This document shows, in pieces, positions 17,815 through 25,827 of a stretch of 64,000 bases of DNA (position 1 is its first letter; each line of letters opens with the position of its first letter). The position numbers and the translations under genes were made by a program. Below the pieces are notes generated by a model that was not told the DNA's origin, ran no database searches, and saw only the letters and a program-made list of their open reading frames with translations. Origin of the DNA: an uncultured Bacteroidota bacterium (lineage in GTDB: Bacteria > Bacteroidota > Bacteroidia > AKYH767-A > JABDAW01); contig CAIMUP010000104.1 of NCBI GenBank assembly GCA_903844645.1, forward strand, positions 37,246-101,245, in the 5' to 3' direction.

Positions 17815-19719
17815 TTAATCTTCAACAACCGCCCCCTCATTATAAATCCCCTTCCGATATTTCAAAGAAGGAGAAGCAATAAACTTCCCTAATCCCAATT
17901 CATTCCAAATAGCATCAATCCTATTGATAGTAGCTTCATCAGAAGTCAATATATTAGGCCAATCCCGATCGAAGTCATCAAACTCTTTAGTCTTCCGAGT
18001 CCCATCAAACCCAATATGTGCAGCTTCATCCTTAGAAGAACTCCCAACAATAAAATGATCTCTCAAAGGGTCTACATTATTACTGAAACGCCACACAGCA
18101 TCAGCAATATCATCAATAGCAATCGAATCATCAAGATAAATTACCATCTTGATATTTTTGAATGGTTCAGTCTTAAATAATGCCTCATTCAATTCCTTAA
18201 TATGATTCTTCCTTGCCTTCTTCACAGCAATAAAAACCATCGAAATATCATCAACCAAAAGACTTGAATTAATAGCTTTTATTTCAGGGAAATAATTTTG
18301 AATAGAAGAGAAATTCAAGTCCTTATGTTTTATTGTTGAATCATTCATCCCATATACCTCTTCAGGTAATTTCTTAGTTGCATCTATCCCCATCTTCCCA
18401 CCAAATGCCATCTTTGAGCAACTATGATCCAATACATCCATTGGTCCTTTAGTAAAAATAAAATCAGTCGCAGGGTTCACATTCTCCGAAATATATTTCG
18501 CCACAGCCTGCATATCATGGATGTCCACATCCCCATCCACCACGATCATCATCTTGGTAAACATCATCTGTCCCGCGCCCCACAAGGAATTCATCACCTT
18601 GATAGCCTGCCCGGGATATTCTTTATTAATCTTCACGATCACCAAATTATGAAACACTCCTTCCACAGGCATCACCATATCAGTAATCTCCGGCAACATA
18701 GTCATCTTGATAGGCATCAAAAATATCCGCTCGGTAGCCTTCCCGATCCAAGCATCTTCCTGCGGTGGAATCCCAACAATAGTCGCCGGATATACAGCAT
18801 TCCTGCGATGGGTAATGGCGGTAATGTGGAACTTCGGATAATAATCCGCCAAAGAATAATACCCCGTATGATCCCCAAAAGGACCCTCCAAAATATACTC
18901 CTCTTCAGGGTCAATATACCCTTCGATAATAATATCAGCATCCGCCGGAACCTGTGCATCCTGTGTAATACATTGCACCAATTCCACCTTCTTTTTCCGA
19001 AGAAAACCAGCCAGCATATATTCATCAACACCATCCGGCAAAGGCGCAGTAGCACTGTAAGTATAAGCAGGGTCGCCGCCCAAAGCCACCACCACAGGCA
19101 TCCGCTGCCCCAGCTTTTTATATTCATTAAAATGCCTTGCCGAAACCTTATGCCGATGCCAGTGCATAGCCGTCAAAGTAGGACCAAAAACCTGCATCCG
19201 ATACAAGCCCACATTCCGAATTCCCGTCAATGGGTCTTTGGTGTGAATGATAGGCAGCGTAAGGAAAGGACCGCCATCCTGAGGCCAGCATTTCAGCACC
19301 GGCAACTTGGTAATATCAGGATTCGCCATCACCACTTCCTGGCACTCGCCGCGACCCGAAATCACCTTCGGCATCCACGAAGCGATCTCGCCCAATTGAG
19401 GCAGCATCTTCAGCTTATCCATAAAATTATTTTTCGGCGAAGTAATATTCCTCATCAAAGCCTCAATATCCTTCGCAATATCATCCAGCCGCTCCACGCC
19501 AAGAGCCATCGCCATGCGCCGTTCCGTACCCATCGAATTAATCAAAAGCGGAAACCCCGTCCCCGTATTCTCAAACAACAAAGCCGGACCATAAGCCTTA
19601 GAAACACGGTCAGTAATCTCCGTAATTTCCAAATGAGGATTCACAAAACACTTGATCCTCACCAACTCGCCCGCCTCCTCAAGCGTCCGAATAAAATGCT
19701 GCAAATTTTTATAAGCCAT
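17815..19719 (-). CDS. UbiD-family decarboxylase
   Basis: A 634-residue protein of the UbiD superfamily, which uses prenylated FMN to (de)carboxylate aromatic or unsaturated acids. It shows the signature P-E-E-E-Y-I-L-E-G-P-F-G-D-H-T-G-Y-Y-S near residue 280, and V-G-L-Y-R-M-Q and A-M-H-W-H-R-H-K blocks upstream. The ~610-635-residue form is common in Bacteroidota and may serve menaquinone synthesis, but no ubiX or mqn gene is near, so the substrate is open. The ATG follows a TAATTTTG promoter element by only 4 nt. Confidence 0.9.
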   Translation of the reverse strand: MAYKNLQHFIRTLEEAGELVRIKCFVNPHLEITEITDRVSKAYGPALLFENTGTGFPLLINSMGTERRMAMALGVERLDDIAKDIEALMRNITSPKNNFMDKLKMLPQLGEIASWMPKVISGRGECQEVVMANPDITKLPVLKCWPQDGGPFLTLPIIHTKDPLTGIRNVGLYRMQVFGPTLTAMHWHRHKVSARHFNEYKKLGQRMPVVVALGGDPAYTYSATAPLPDGVDEYMLAGFLRKKKVELVQCITQDAQVPADADIIIEGYIDPEEEYILEGPFGDHTGYYSLADYYPKFHITAITHRRNAVYPATIVGIPPQEDAWIGKATERIFLMPIKMTMLPEITDMVMPVEGVFHNLVIVKINKEYPGQAIKVMNSLWGAGQMMFTKMMIVVDGDVDIHDMQAVAKYISENVNPATDFIFTKGPMDVLDHSCSKMAFGGKMGIDATKKLPEEVYGMNDSTIKHKDLNFSSIQNYFPEIKAINSSLLVDDISMVFIAVKKARKNHIKELNEALFKTEPFKNIKMVIYLDDSIAIDDIADAVWRFSNNVDPLRDHFIVGSSSKDEAAHIGFDGTRKTKEFDDFDRDWPNILTSDEATINRIDAIWNELGLGKFIASPSLKYRKGIYNEGAVVED

Positions 19720-19723
19720 GCCG

Positions 19724-19731
19724 CAAAATTA
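19724..19731 (-). promoter_or_regulatory. -7 promoter element, leaderless type (UbiD gene)
   Basis: TAATTTTG then CGGC then ATG: the start codon lies 4 nt after an exact -7 match. Confidence 0.55.
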
Positions 19732-19763
19732 AGAATTATCACGATACCAATTTTAATCATCAT

Positions 19764-19812
19764 CATCGTTGTGTTGCAGCAGCCCGAAAAAGGCTGCTAT
19801 CACACAACGATG
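19764..19812. repeat. Dispersed hairpin element, copy 3
   Basis: CATCGTTGTG pairs with CACAACGATG, then an internal loop (TTGC against ATCA), then AGCAGCC with GGCTGCT around CGAAAAA. Confidence 0.8.
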
Positions 19813-19835
19813 AAAGAAAAACATATACAACACAA

Positions 19836-20119
19836 GTCCCGTTAGGGACGAAATCATAATAGAAAACCCATTCACTAAACACCTCCCAAACCCTGTAGGG
19901 GTGGCATATTGGTAGCAAATTAAATAAAACACAACACCTCCCAAACCCCGTAGGGGTGGCATATTGGTAGCAAATTAAATAAAACACAACACCTCCCAAA
20001 CCCCATAGGGGTGGCATATTGGTAGCAAATGAATCTATGAAATCTCGCCCATGACCCCAGCGGGGTCAAATATTAATAGCAATAAATATCAACAACAATC
20101 CCCCGACCCCAGCGGGGTC
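19836..20119. repeat. Cluster of six GC-rich palindromes with AT-rich tails, three in a 55-bp tandem
   Basis: Palindromes at 19836 (GTCCC-GTTA-GGGAC), then three in a 55-bp direct repeat beginning at 19881, 19936 and 19991 (ACCCC-GTA-GGGGT type), then 20053 and 20105 (GACCCC-AGC-GGGGTC). Most are followed by a tail like ATATTGGTAGCAAA or ATATTAATAGCAA. The period of 55 is not a multiple of 21, so I treat this as a different repeat class. Hairpin copies 3 and 4 bracket the cluster. Confidence 0.9.
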
Positions 20120-20150
20120 GAATGTACTATGTTTCTTCTATCTAATAATC

Positions 20151-20200
20151 ATCATCCTTTTGTTGCAGCTCCTAAAATGTCGCTATCACAAAAGGATGAT
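20151..20200. repeat. Dispersed hairpin element, copy 4
   Basis: ATCATCCTTTTGT pairs with ACAAAAGGATGAT (13 bp) and AGC with GCT further in. The internal loop TG/TC is kept, as in the other copies. Confidence 0.8.
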
Positions 20201-20255
20201 GAAAAAATAATTGATACGATTGCTTTACTATCCGCAATCCTGGCGGGTATTATAG

Positions 20256-21101
20256 TCAATGCACCACCACTTGCTGCCTGCCTTGGGAAATACCTTTTGA
20301 GGTTTCTATTCTATAAAAATAATTCCCCGCAGCAATGTCGGCAGTGGAGACTTCTATAAACGGGCTGTATCGGTTCACCTTTATCCGTTTCTTTTCCTGG
20401 CTTAGCAAGTCATACAAAATCAATTCACCATCCATCACTCCTTCGGGCAGGGTGTAATATATTTTCGTTTTATTGTTCGATGGATTCGGGAAGGCTTTCA
20501 ACTCCATATTATTTCCATTAATAGGATTATGAATACCTGTAATATGGTATGCAGGGAAATTGCTCCCATCACACGCCGGACAAAACAATGTGCCGGGAAG
20601 TTTGTAAAGACCTACCCCTGAAGAAATAGCCATCAACATAAACGTGCCGCTATCTGTGTTAATGATAGGAGGATGATCTTCGTCCAAATATAAAGAATTC
20701 CAAAACCCCGCTGAATCAGCAGAAAATAATATAGTACCATCTTGTCTGATAATACGAACATGGGCGATATTGTTTACATCATTATACCGATATAAATATT
20801 CAATTGTATTAGGGTCGGTATCAAATAAATCTTCACTCCAATATGCCATATTCCCAGTACCAGGACCACCCGCTTCAGGAGGAGTAACTGTGGGAATAAC
20901 AATAGTGTCGTAAACAGTATTATTCAAATTATAAAGATGAACAGTGTCCCCACCATTTCCACAAAAAAGTTTAACACCTGCTTGATGAAAAGGAACATAA
21001 TAATTAGGATAAACAGTAAAAGTTTGCAACTGGGTAATTTGTGCATAAGCACCGCTGCTCAATAGGAAGAGCGCAACTAAATAAATAATAACTTTTTTCA
21101 T
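20256..21101 (-). CDS. Secreted protein with type A T9SS sorting domain
   Basis: A 281-residue protein with a signal peptide (about residues 1-20, ending G-A-Y-A-Q) and a C-terminal T9SS type A sorting domain of about 75 residues: F-P-N-P-S-N-N-K-T-K-I-Y-Y, then L-Y-D-L-L-S-Q-E, then A-G-N-Y-F-Y-R-I-E. The middle (about 21-200) is beta-rich with no recognised domain. It is expected to cross the outer membrane by the type IX secretion system and be released or anchored at the surface. A TAATTTAG near-match to the promoter element lies upstream. Confidence 0.85.
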   Translation of the reverse strand: MKKVIIYLVALFLLSSGAYAQITQLQTFTVYPNYYVPFHQAGVKLFCGNGGDTVHLYNLNNTVYDTIVIPTVTPPEAGGPGTGNMAYWSEDLFDTDPNTIEYLYRYNDVNNIAHVRIIRQDGTILFSADSAGFWNSLYLDEDHPPIINTDSGTFMLMAISSGVGLYKLPGTLFCPACDGSNFPAYHITGIHNPINGNNMELKAFPNPSNNKTKIYYTLPEGVMDGELILYDLLSQEKKRIKVNRYSPFIEVSTADIAAGNYFYRIETSKGISQGRQQVVVH

Positions 21102-21297
21102 TTTACTTTTGTTTAATATGATACATTTATTTTTAGAATATCCGCCGCTAAATTACAAAATCTTTAATACACACCAAGTATCCTGTATAATTTCGTTCCT
21201 TTTGGAATAGGATAATTTCCCTTTCAAGGACTAATAAAATCCCCCTCCCCCAAGAATTCTACACCTAAAAACCCATCATTTCATCAATTTAGTATTC

Positions 21298-21585
21298 TCA
21301 AGTCAGTTTAGTATTTGCATGTCAGATTGGTATTTGAAGGTCAGCATCGTCTATTTGATAGTCAGCATCAAGTATTGGCAGGTCAGCATCGTATATTTGA
21401 AGGTCAGCATCAAGTATTGACAAGTCAGCACCATCTATTTAAAGGTCAGCATCAAGTATTGACAGGTCAGCACCATCTATTTGAAGGTCAGCACCATCTA
21501 TTTGAAGGTCAGCACCAAGTATTCGCAGGTCAGCACCATCTATTTGAAGGTCAGCACTAAGTATTTGAAGGTAAGCACCCAAATT
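21298..21585. repeat. Array F: 21-bp tandem repeat, about 13 copies
   Basis: GTCAGCA cores start at 21340, 21361, 21382 and so on to 21571, exactly 21 bp apart, with two looser copies before. ATCTATTTGAAG and AAGTATTGACAG variants alternate for much of the array, giving a 42-bp higher-order period. It lies between two divergent genes and ends about 30 bp before the deacetylase ATG. Confidence 0.96.
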
Positions 21586-21601
21586 GTGCCACCTTTTTCC
21601 C

Positions 21602-21609
21602 TAATTTCG
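21602..21609 (+). promoter_or_regulatory. Probable -7 promoter element, near-leaderless (deacetylase gene)
   Basis: TAATTTCG (one mismatch to TAnnTTTG) lies 6 nt before the ATG at 21616, immediately after array F. Confidence 0.4.
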
Positions 21610-21615
21610 CCCCCG

Positions 21616-22476
21616 ATGACTAAAAATTTAAGAATCCTGACATTTGACATAGAAGAGTGGTTCCACATTCTGGACAATGAATCCACAAAAACCGAAGCAC
21701 ATTGGCAAAATTATGAGACGCGCATTCATCAAAATATGGATCGCATTTTTGATTTATTGGATAGAAAGAAACAATCAGCAACCTTCTTCTGCCTCGGATG
21801 GATTGTAAAGAAGTATCCCGAAATAATTAAGAAGATAGATTCCCTAGGCTATGAAATTGCATCCCATTCCACCATGCATCAATTGGTTTATGAACAAACT
21901 CCCGCAGCCTTTGAAAAAGATTTAGTTGAATCATTAAAGACTTTGGAGGATGTAATCGGCAAAAAAATCACCACCTATCGTGCCCCTGGCTTCTCCATCA
22001 TGGAAGATAATAAATGGGCATTTGAAATTCTCATCAAACATGGAATTGATGTGGATTCCTCCATCTTTCCAGCCAAGCGCGGACATGGTGGTTTTGCAAG
22101 TTTTGGAGAAGCCGCCCCTTGTTTAATTAATATTAATGGGGCGATGATTAAAGAATTTCCGATAAATTTGCTAAATATTCTTTCCATGAATGTAATTTTT
22201 TCCGGTGGAGGATATTTTCGCCTCCTCCCCTACCCGATCATTAAAAAATTGACGAATCGTTCTCCTTATATTATGACTTATTTTCATCCAAGAGATTTCG
22301 ACCCCACCCAACCGATGATTGCGGATTTGCCCGCCATCCGTAAGTTTAAGTCCTATTATGGCTTGAATGGAGCATTAGAAAAATTAGAACATTTGCTATC
22401 TGATTTTAAATTTGTGGACATCAAAACTGCCGACAAAATGATTGATTGGAAGGCTGCCAAAACCATTACAATTTGA
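21616..22476 (+). CDS. Polysaccharide deacetylase family protein
   Basis: About 286 residues. It carries the NodB-fold metal site: T-F-D-I-E-E-W (residues 9-15), H-S-T-M-H (near 90), and R-A-P-G-F-S (near 125), followed by a DUF3473-type C-terminus containing Y-F-H-P-R-D-F-D. This subgroup is typical of exopolysaccharide loci and removes N-acetyl groups from sugar polymers. No signal peptide is seen. The open frame extends upstream through array F, but only repeat-derived heptapeptides are found there, so the start is the ATG at 21616. The next genes (WecA-like, Wzi-like) fit a surface-polysaccharide role. Confidence 0.9.
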   Translation: MTKNLRILTFDIEEWFHILDNESTKTEAHWQNYETRIHQNMDRIFDLLDRKKQSATFFCLGWIVKKYPEIIKKIDSLGYEIASHSTMHQLVYEQTPAAFEKDLVESLKTLEDVIGKKITTYRAPGFSIMEDNKWAFEILIKHGIDVDSSIFPAKRGHGGFASFGEAAPCLININGAMIKEFPINLLNILSMNVIFSGGGYFRLLPYPIIKKLTNRSPYIMTYFHPRDFDPTQPMIADLPAIRKFKSYYGLNGALEKLEHLLSDFKFVDIKTADKMIDWKAAKTITI

Positions 22477-22517
22477 TCAGGAAAAATAAATTTCTTGGTG
22501 GATAACTTAATTTTATA

Positions 22518-22525
22518 TAGTTTTG
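22518..22525 (+). promoter_or_regulatory. -7 promoter element of the WecA-like gene
   Basis: TAGTTTTG then CCGAA, an exact match, 17 nt before the ATG. Confidence 0.5.
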
Positions 22526-22542
22526 CCGAACCAAAATAATTT

Positions 22543-23652
22543 ATGATAAAGGTCCTCTTAGCATTATTAACCTCTTTCTCCATCACGTTCGTGGCGATAC
22601 CGTCCATCATCAAAGTGGCACGGATGAAGAATCTTTTCGATGAACCCGATGAACGGAAATCGCATCATTCGCGGATTCCTACCTTGGGCGGTGTGGCGTT
22701 GTTTGCAGGAATCATATTTGCTTTTACTTTCTGGTCGGCTACGTCCTCGTACCAACCACGACAGTATATTATTTCATCGCTTATCATCATGTTTTTTATC
22801 GGTATTAAGGATGATATTATTCCTTTGTCCCCTATCAAAAAGTTTATTGGGCAAGTGGTATCGGCAGGGATAATTGTTTTTTTTGCAGATTACAGATTAA
22901 CCAACATGGTCGGCATTCTCGGTGTTTATGAATTGAATATTTATGTCAGTTATATCCTTACCATGTTCACCATTTTGGTTATAATTAATGCTTATAATTT
23001 AATTGATGGCATAGACGGACTTGCAGCAGGAATAGGGATTATTGCATCCTTTACTTTCGGGATTATTTTATTCATGGTGAATAACTCGGTGTTGGCTACT
23101 TTGTCTCTTGCGTTGTGTGGTTCGTTATTGGCTTTTCTTTATTTTAACTTATCGAAAAAGATATTCATGGGCGATACAGGTTCTTTGATAGTGGGGTTAA
23201 TTTTATCCATTCTGGCAATTAATTTTATTGAAGCTAATATCACGAATCCGAAAACATCCGAAGAACTTTCTTTATTTCTTCAAAAACATTTCAACATCGA
23301 GAATATAAGCATCAATCTTTCGACCTCTGCACCGGCTATTGCTATCGGGATTTTGATTATTCCACTCTTCGATACGTTGAGAGTATTCTTATTTAGGATC
23401 ATCCGCAGGAATTCACCTTTTATGCCGGATAAAAATCATATTCATCATAACATAATTGTCTTAGGGCTTAGCCATAAGCAGGCGAGTTTCATTCTTTATT
23501 TGGTGAATATATTTTTCATCGGGCTTGCCTTTTTGCTTCGCAATCTTCATTCAGGACAGATACTGATTATCCTCGTTGTGTTGGCTGCTACCATGAGCCA
23601 AATACCCTTCTTCATTAAGCATTTCAGAAAAAATGAAGCGGGTAATTCATAA
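22543..23652 (+). CDS. Undecaprenyl-phosphate N-acetylglucosaminyl 1-phosphate transferase (WecA/TagO-like)
   Basis: A 369-residue polytopic membrane protein of the MraY/WecA family. It has the conserved cytoplasmic motifs in order: D-D near residue 87 (I-K-D-D-I-I), N-A-Y-N-L-I-D-G-I-D-G-L-A-A-G near 150, F-M-G-D-T-G-S near 208, and the H-I-H-H motif near 302. It moves a sugar phosphate onto undecaprenyl phosphate, the first step of O-antigen or capsule assembly. The H-I-H-H motif and lack of MraY-specific residues favour WecA/TagO over MraY. It probably forms an operon with the Wzi-like gene 36 bp downstream. Confidence 0.93.
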   Translation: MIKVLLALLTSFSITFVAIPSIIKVARMKNLFDEPDERKSHHSRIPTLGGVALFAGIIFAFTFWSATSSYQPRQYIISSLIIMFFIGIKDDIIPLSPIKKFIGQVVSAGIIVFFADYRLTNMVGILGVYELNIYVSYILTMFTILVIINAYNLIDGIDGLAAGIGIIASFTFGIILFMVNNSVLATLSLALCGSLLAFLYFNLSKKIFMGDTGSLIVGLILSILAINFIEANITNPKTSEELSLFLQKHFNIENISINLSTSAPAIAIGILIIPLFDTLRVFLFRIIRRNSPFMPDKNHIHHNIIVLGLSHKQASFILYLVNIFFIGLAFLLRNLHSGQILIILVVLAATMSQIPFFIKHFRKNEAGNS

Positions 23653-23688
23653 TGTTTAATTCCATTTGCTAACACTAATTTATCGCTT

Positions 23689-25326
23689 ATGAACAAGTTC
23701 TTCGTATTGTGTAGTATCATTATGCTTTCCGCATATAACGTGGCTGCGCAGCAACTTAATCTTCCATTAAACAGGGATATTTATCAGGAGTACGATGGTT
23801 ATCTCAATCGGTTGGAGGTTACTAATTTCCATTCTTCGGTGAAGCCGTACAAGATGAGTGATATTTATAAATCCATCAAGGTTGATACCTTGGATATTTG
23901 TTATTCATCGTTCAAGGCGAATGACGATTTCTCATGGTTTCATCGGAAGGTGGGGTATGAACATCTTATAGCGATTGATTCTGCCGATTATCAATTACAC
24001 ATTGACCCGCTTTTTGATTTGCAGGTGGGTAAGGATACCAAAGACACGACGCGATTGCTTCATGTCAATACTCGCGGCGTTTTGTTTGAGGGTAATCTTG
24101 GAAAGAATGTTTCGTTTGGAGCGACTTATCTCGAAACACAGGCGGTATTTCCGGCATACATCGCAGCTTTTGTGAATGATTCGAATAATAAAATCGTTCC
24201 TGGGCAGGGACGTGTGAAAGACTTTACAGGACTTGGACGGGGCTTCGATTTTGGGGTGGCGACGGGATATATTTCTTACAAAGCATCCAAATATTTCGCG
24301 TTTACGTTCGGGACGGACAGGAATTTTATCGGGGAGGGATACCGTTCGTTATTTCTTTCTGACAATGCGTTTCCATATCCGTTCTTAAAGATAACTACCA
24401 ACGTCTGGAAGTTTCAATACACCAATATTTATGCGGCTTTGTTGGATCTTCGGAACTCGCCAATTGCGCAGCAGGCGGAGGCTACGAATCAATACTTCTC
24501 GCGGAAGTATATGACGACGCATTACTTGAGTTATAACATCTCGAAGCGGGTGAATATCGGGTTGTTCGAGTCTATTATTTTTGCAGATACGGTTAATCAT
24601 GGCGGCTTCAGGGTGGATTATCTGAATCCGATCATCTTTTATCGTCCGGTGGAGTATTCTTTGGGGTCGCCTAATAACGCTTTGCTTGGCGGCGCATTGA
24701 ATATTAAGGTTACGGATAATATTAAGTTTTATAGTCAGGTTATTTTGGATGAATTTGTGTTGAATGAGGTGAAAGCATTCTCGCACGGATGGTCTGGTAA
24801 TAAGCAAGGATTGCAGGTGGGCGTAAAGGGCGGCAATCTTTTCGGGATTGCGAAATTGAGGGCGCAGTATGAGTTTAATTGGGTGCGTCCTTACACCTAT
24901 TCTCACGAATTCCATTTGCAGAATTATGCACATTACAATCAAAGTTTGGCGGACCCATTGGGAGCTAACTTCTTTGAGAATATTGCGATGGTGAATTACA
25001 GAAGTGGGCGGTGGTTTGTGGAAGCGAAGTTCAATTTTGCGGTCTATGGGGCGGATTCTGCGGGGATAAATTATGGGGGCAACATTTTTCAATCGTACAC
25101 CGACCCGAGTGTGCGGACGTATGGAAATAATACCGCGCAGGGTGTTTTTAATACCTTGATGTATAAAGAATTTCGGGTGTCGTACTTGGTAAATCCGAGT
25201 TTTAATCTGAATATCGAAGCGGGGATTTCGTCTCGCAGTTTGGTGAGCGATGCTAAAAGTTCGATGACGAATTGGATTTATTTCGGGATTCGTACCTCAT
25301 TGTCGAACCACGTATACGATTTTTAG
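23689..25326 (+). CDS. Wzi-like outer-membrane beta-barrel protein
   Basis: A 545-residue protein with a signal peptide (1-20, ending N-V-A-A-Q) and an amphipathic, aromatic-rich beta-barrel through the rest. Blocks such as F-G-T-D-R-N-F-I-G-E-G-Y-R-S-L-F-L-S and N-P-I-I-F-Y-R-P-V-E-Y resemble the capsule-assembly protein Wzi family, whose barrel holds capsule at the outer membrane. The context (deacetylase, WecA-like transferase) agrees. Bacteroidota relatives are sometimes annotated as gliding proteins, so the exact role is uncertain. Confidence 0.7.
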   Translation: MNKFFVLCSIIMLSAYNVAAQQLNLPLNRDIYQEYDGYLNRLEVTNFHSSVKPYKMSDIYKSIKVDTLDICYSSFKANDDFSWFHRKVGYEHLIAIDSADYQLHIDPLFDLQVGKDTKDTTRLLHVNTRGVLFEGNLGKNVSFGATYLETQAVFPAYIAAFVNDSNNKIVPGQGRVKDFTGLGRGFDFGVATGYISYKASKYFAFTFGTDRNFIGEGYRSLFLSDNAFPYPFLKITTNVWKFQYTNIYAALLDLRNSPIAQQAEATNQYFSRKYMTTHYLSYNISKRVNIGLFESIIFADTVNHGGFRVDYLNPIIFYRPVEYSLGSPNNALLGGALNIKVTDNIKFYSQVILDEFVLNEVKAFSHGWSGNKQGLQVGVKGGNLFGIAKLRAQYEFNWVRPYTYSHEFHLQNYAHYNQSLADPLGANFFENIAMVNYRSGRWFVEAKFNFAVYGADSAGINYGGNIFQSYTDPSVRTYGNNTAQGVFNTLMYKEFRVSYLVNPSFNLNIEAGISSRSLVSDAKSSMTNWIYFGIRTSLSNHVYDF

Positions 25327-25380
25327 CAGGTAGCCTTCGTGTTCTCGGGAATCGGTTTTGATACCCGATTTCAAGTTCCA

Positions 25381-25555
25381 GAACCTCCCTAGTTTTTGTC
25401 GCGAACTCCCTAGTTTTTGTCACGAACTCCCTAGTTTTTGTCAGGAACTCCCTAGTTTTTGTCAGGAACTCCCTAGTTTTTGTCGCGAACTCCCTAGTTT
25501 TCGTCGCGATCTCCCGAGTTTTTGTCGCGTTCTCCCGAGTTTTTTTCGGGTTCAC
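25381..25555. repeat. Array G: 21-bp tandem repeat, 8 copies
   Basis: CTCCCTAG or CTCCCGAG cores start at 25385, 25406, 25427, 25448, 25469, 25490, 25511 and 25532. Units hold AACT-CCCT-AGTT arms and a TTTTTGTCGCG stretch. It lies between the Wzi-like gene and the DNRLRE gene. Confidence 0.96.
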
Positions 25556-25607
25556 GAGTGTGTTTTTTTGGATTCGGATTGGGTTTGGGGGACTTGCCGG
25601 TTTACTG

Positions 25608-25751
25608 CGCGAGGGATGGTAGGGGCGGTACGGTTACCGCCCTTTGGTGGGGCTTTTCGTGGGGAGGGCGGGAACGGAACCCCCGAACAGCCTGACCGCT
25701 GCTGCCTTTGGTGGGGAGGTTGGTGGGGGGCAGCAGGGGACGCGCCATGAT
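25608..25751 (+). repeat. GC-rich dispersed element, copy 1
   Basis: About 140 bp, strongly GC-rich compared with the surroundings, beginning GCGAGGGATGGTAGGGGCGG and ending GGCAGCAGGGGACGC. It contains the palindrome GGCGGTA-CGG-TTACCGCC. An inverted copy, over 90 percent identical by eye, lies at 55090-55233. It has no transposase and no obvious terminal repeats. Confidence 0.85.
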
Positions 25752-25798
25752 TTCATTAGGAATTGGGGTGTTGGTTTCGGTTTTTCCGGTGGATTATG

Positions 25799-25806
25799 TA
25801 TTTTTG
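25799..25806 (+). promoter_or_regulatory. -7 promoter element of the DNRLRE gene
   Basis: TATTTTTG then CATTTAATAATAG, an exact match, 21 nt before the ATG at 25828. Confidence 0.5.
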
Positions 25807-25827
25807 CATTTAATAATAGAATTTTTT

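Noticed and set aside
18424..19845. 473-residue frame antisense to the UbiD gene
   Set aside because: His/Arg-rich shadow frame opposite a well-conserved enzyme; no promoter or family similarity.
19836..20119. 55-bp tandem as part of the 21-bp lattice
   Set aside because: 55 is not a multiple of 21, and the units are palindrome-plus-tail elements found singly beside the tandem.
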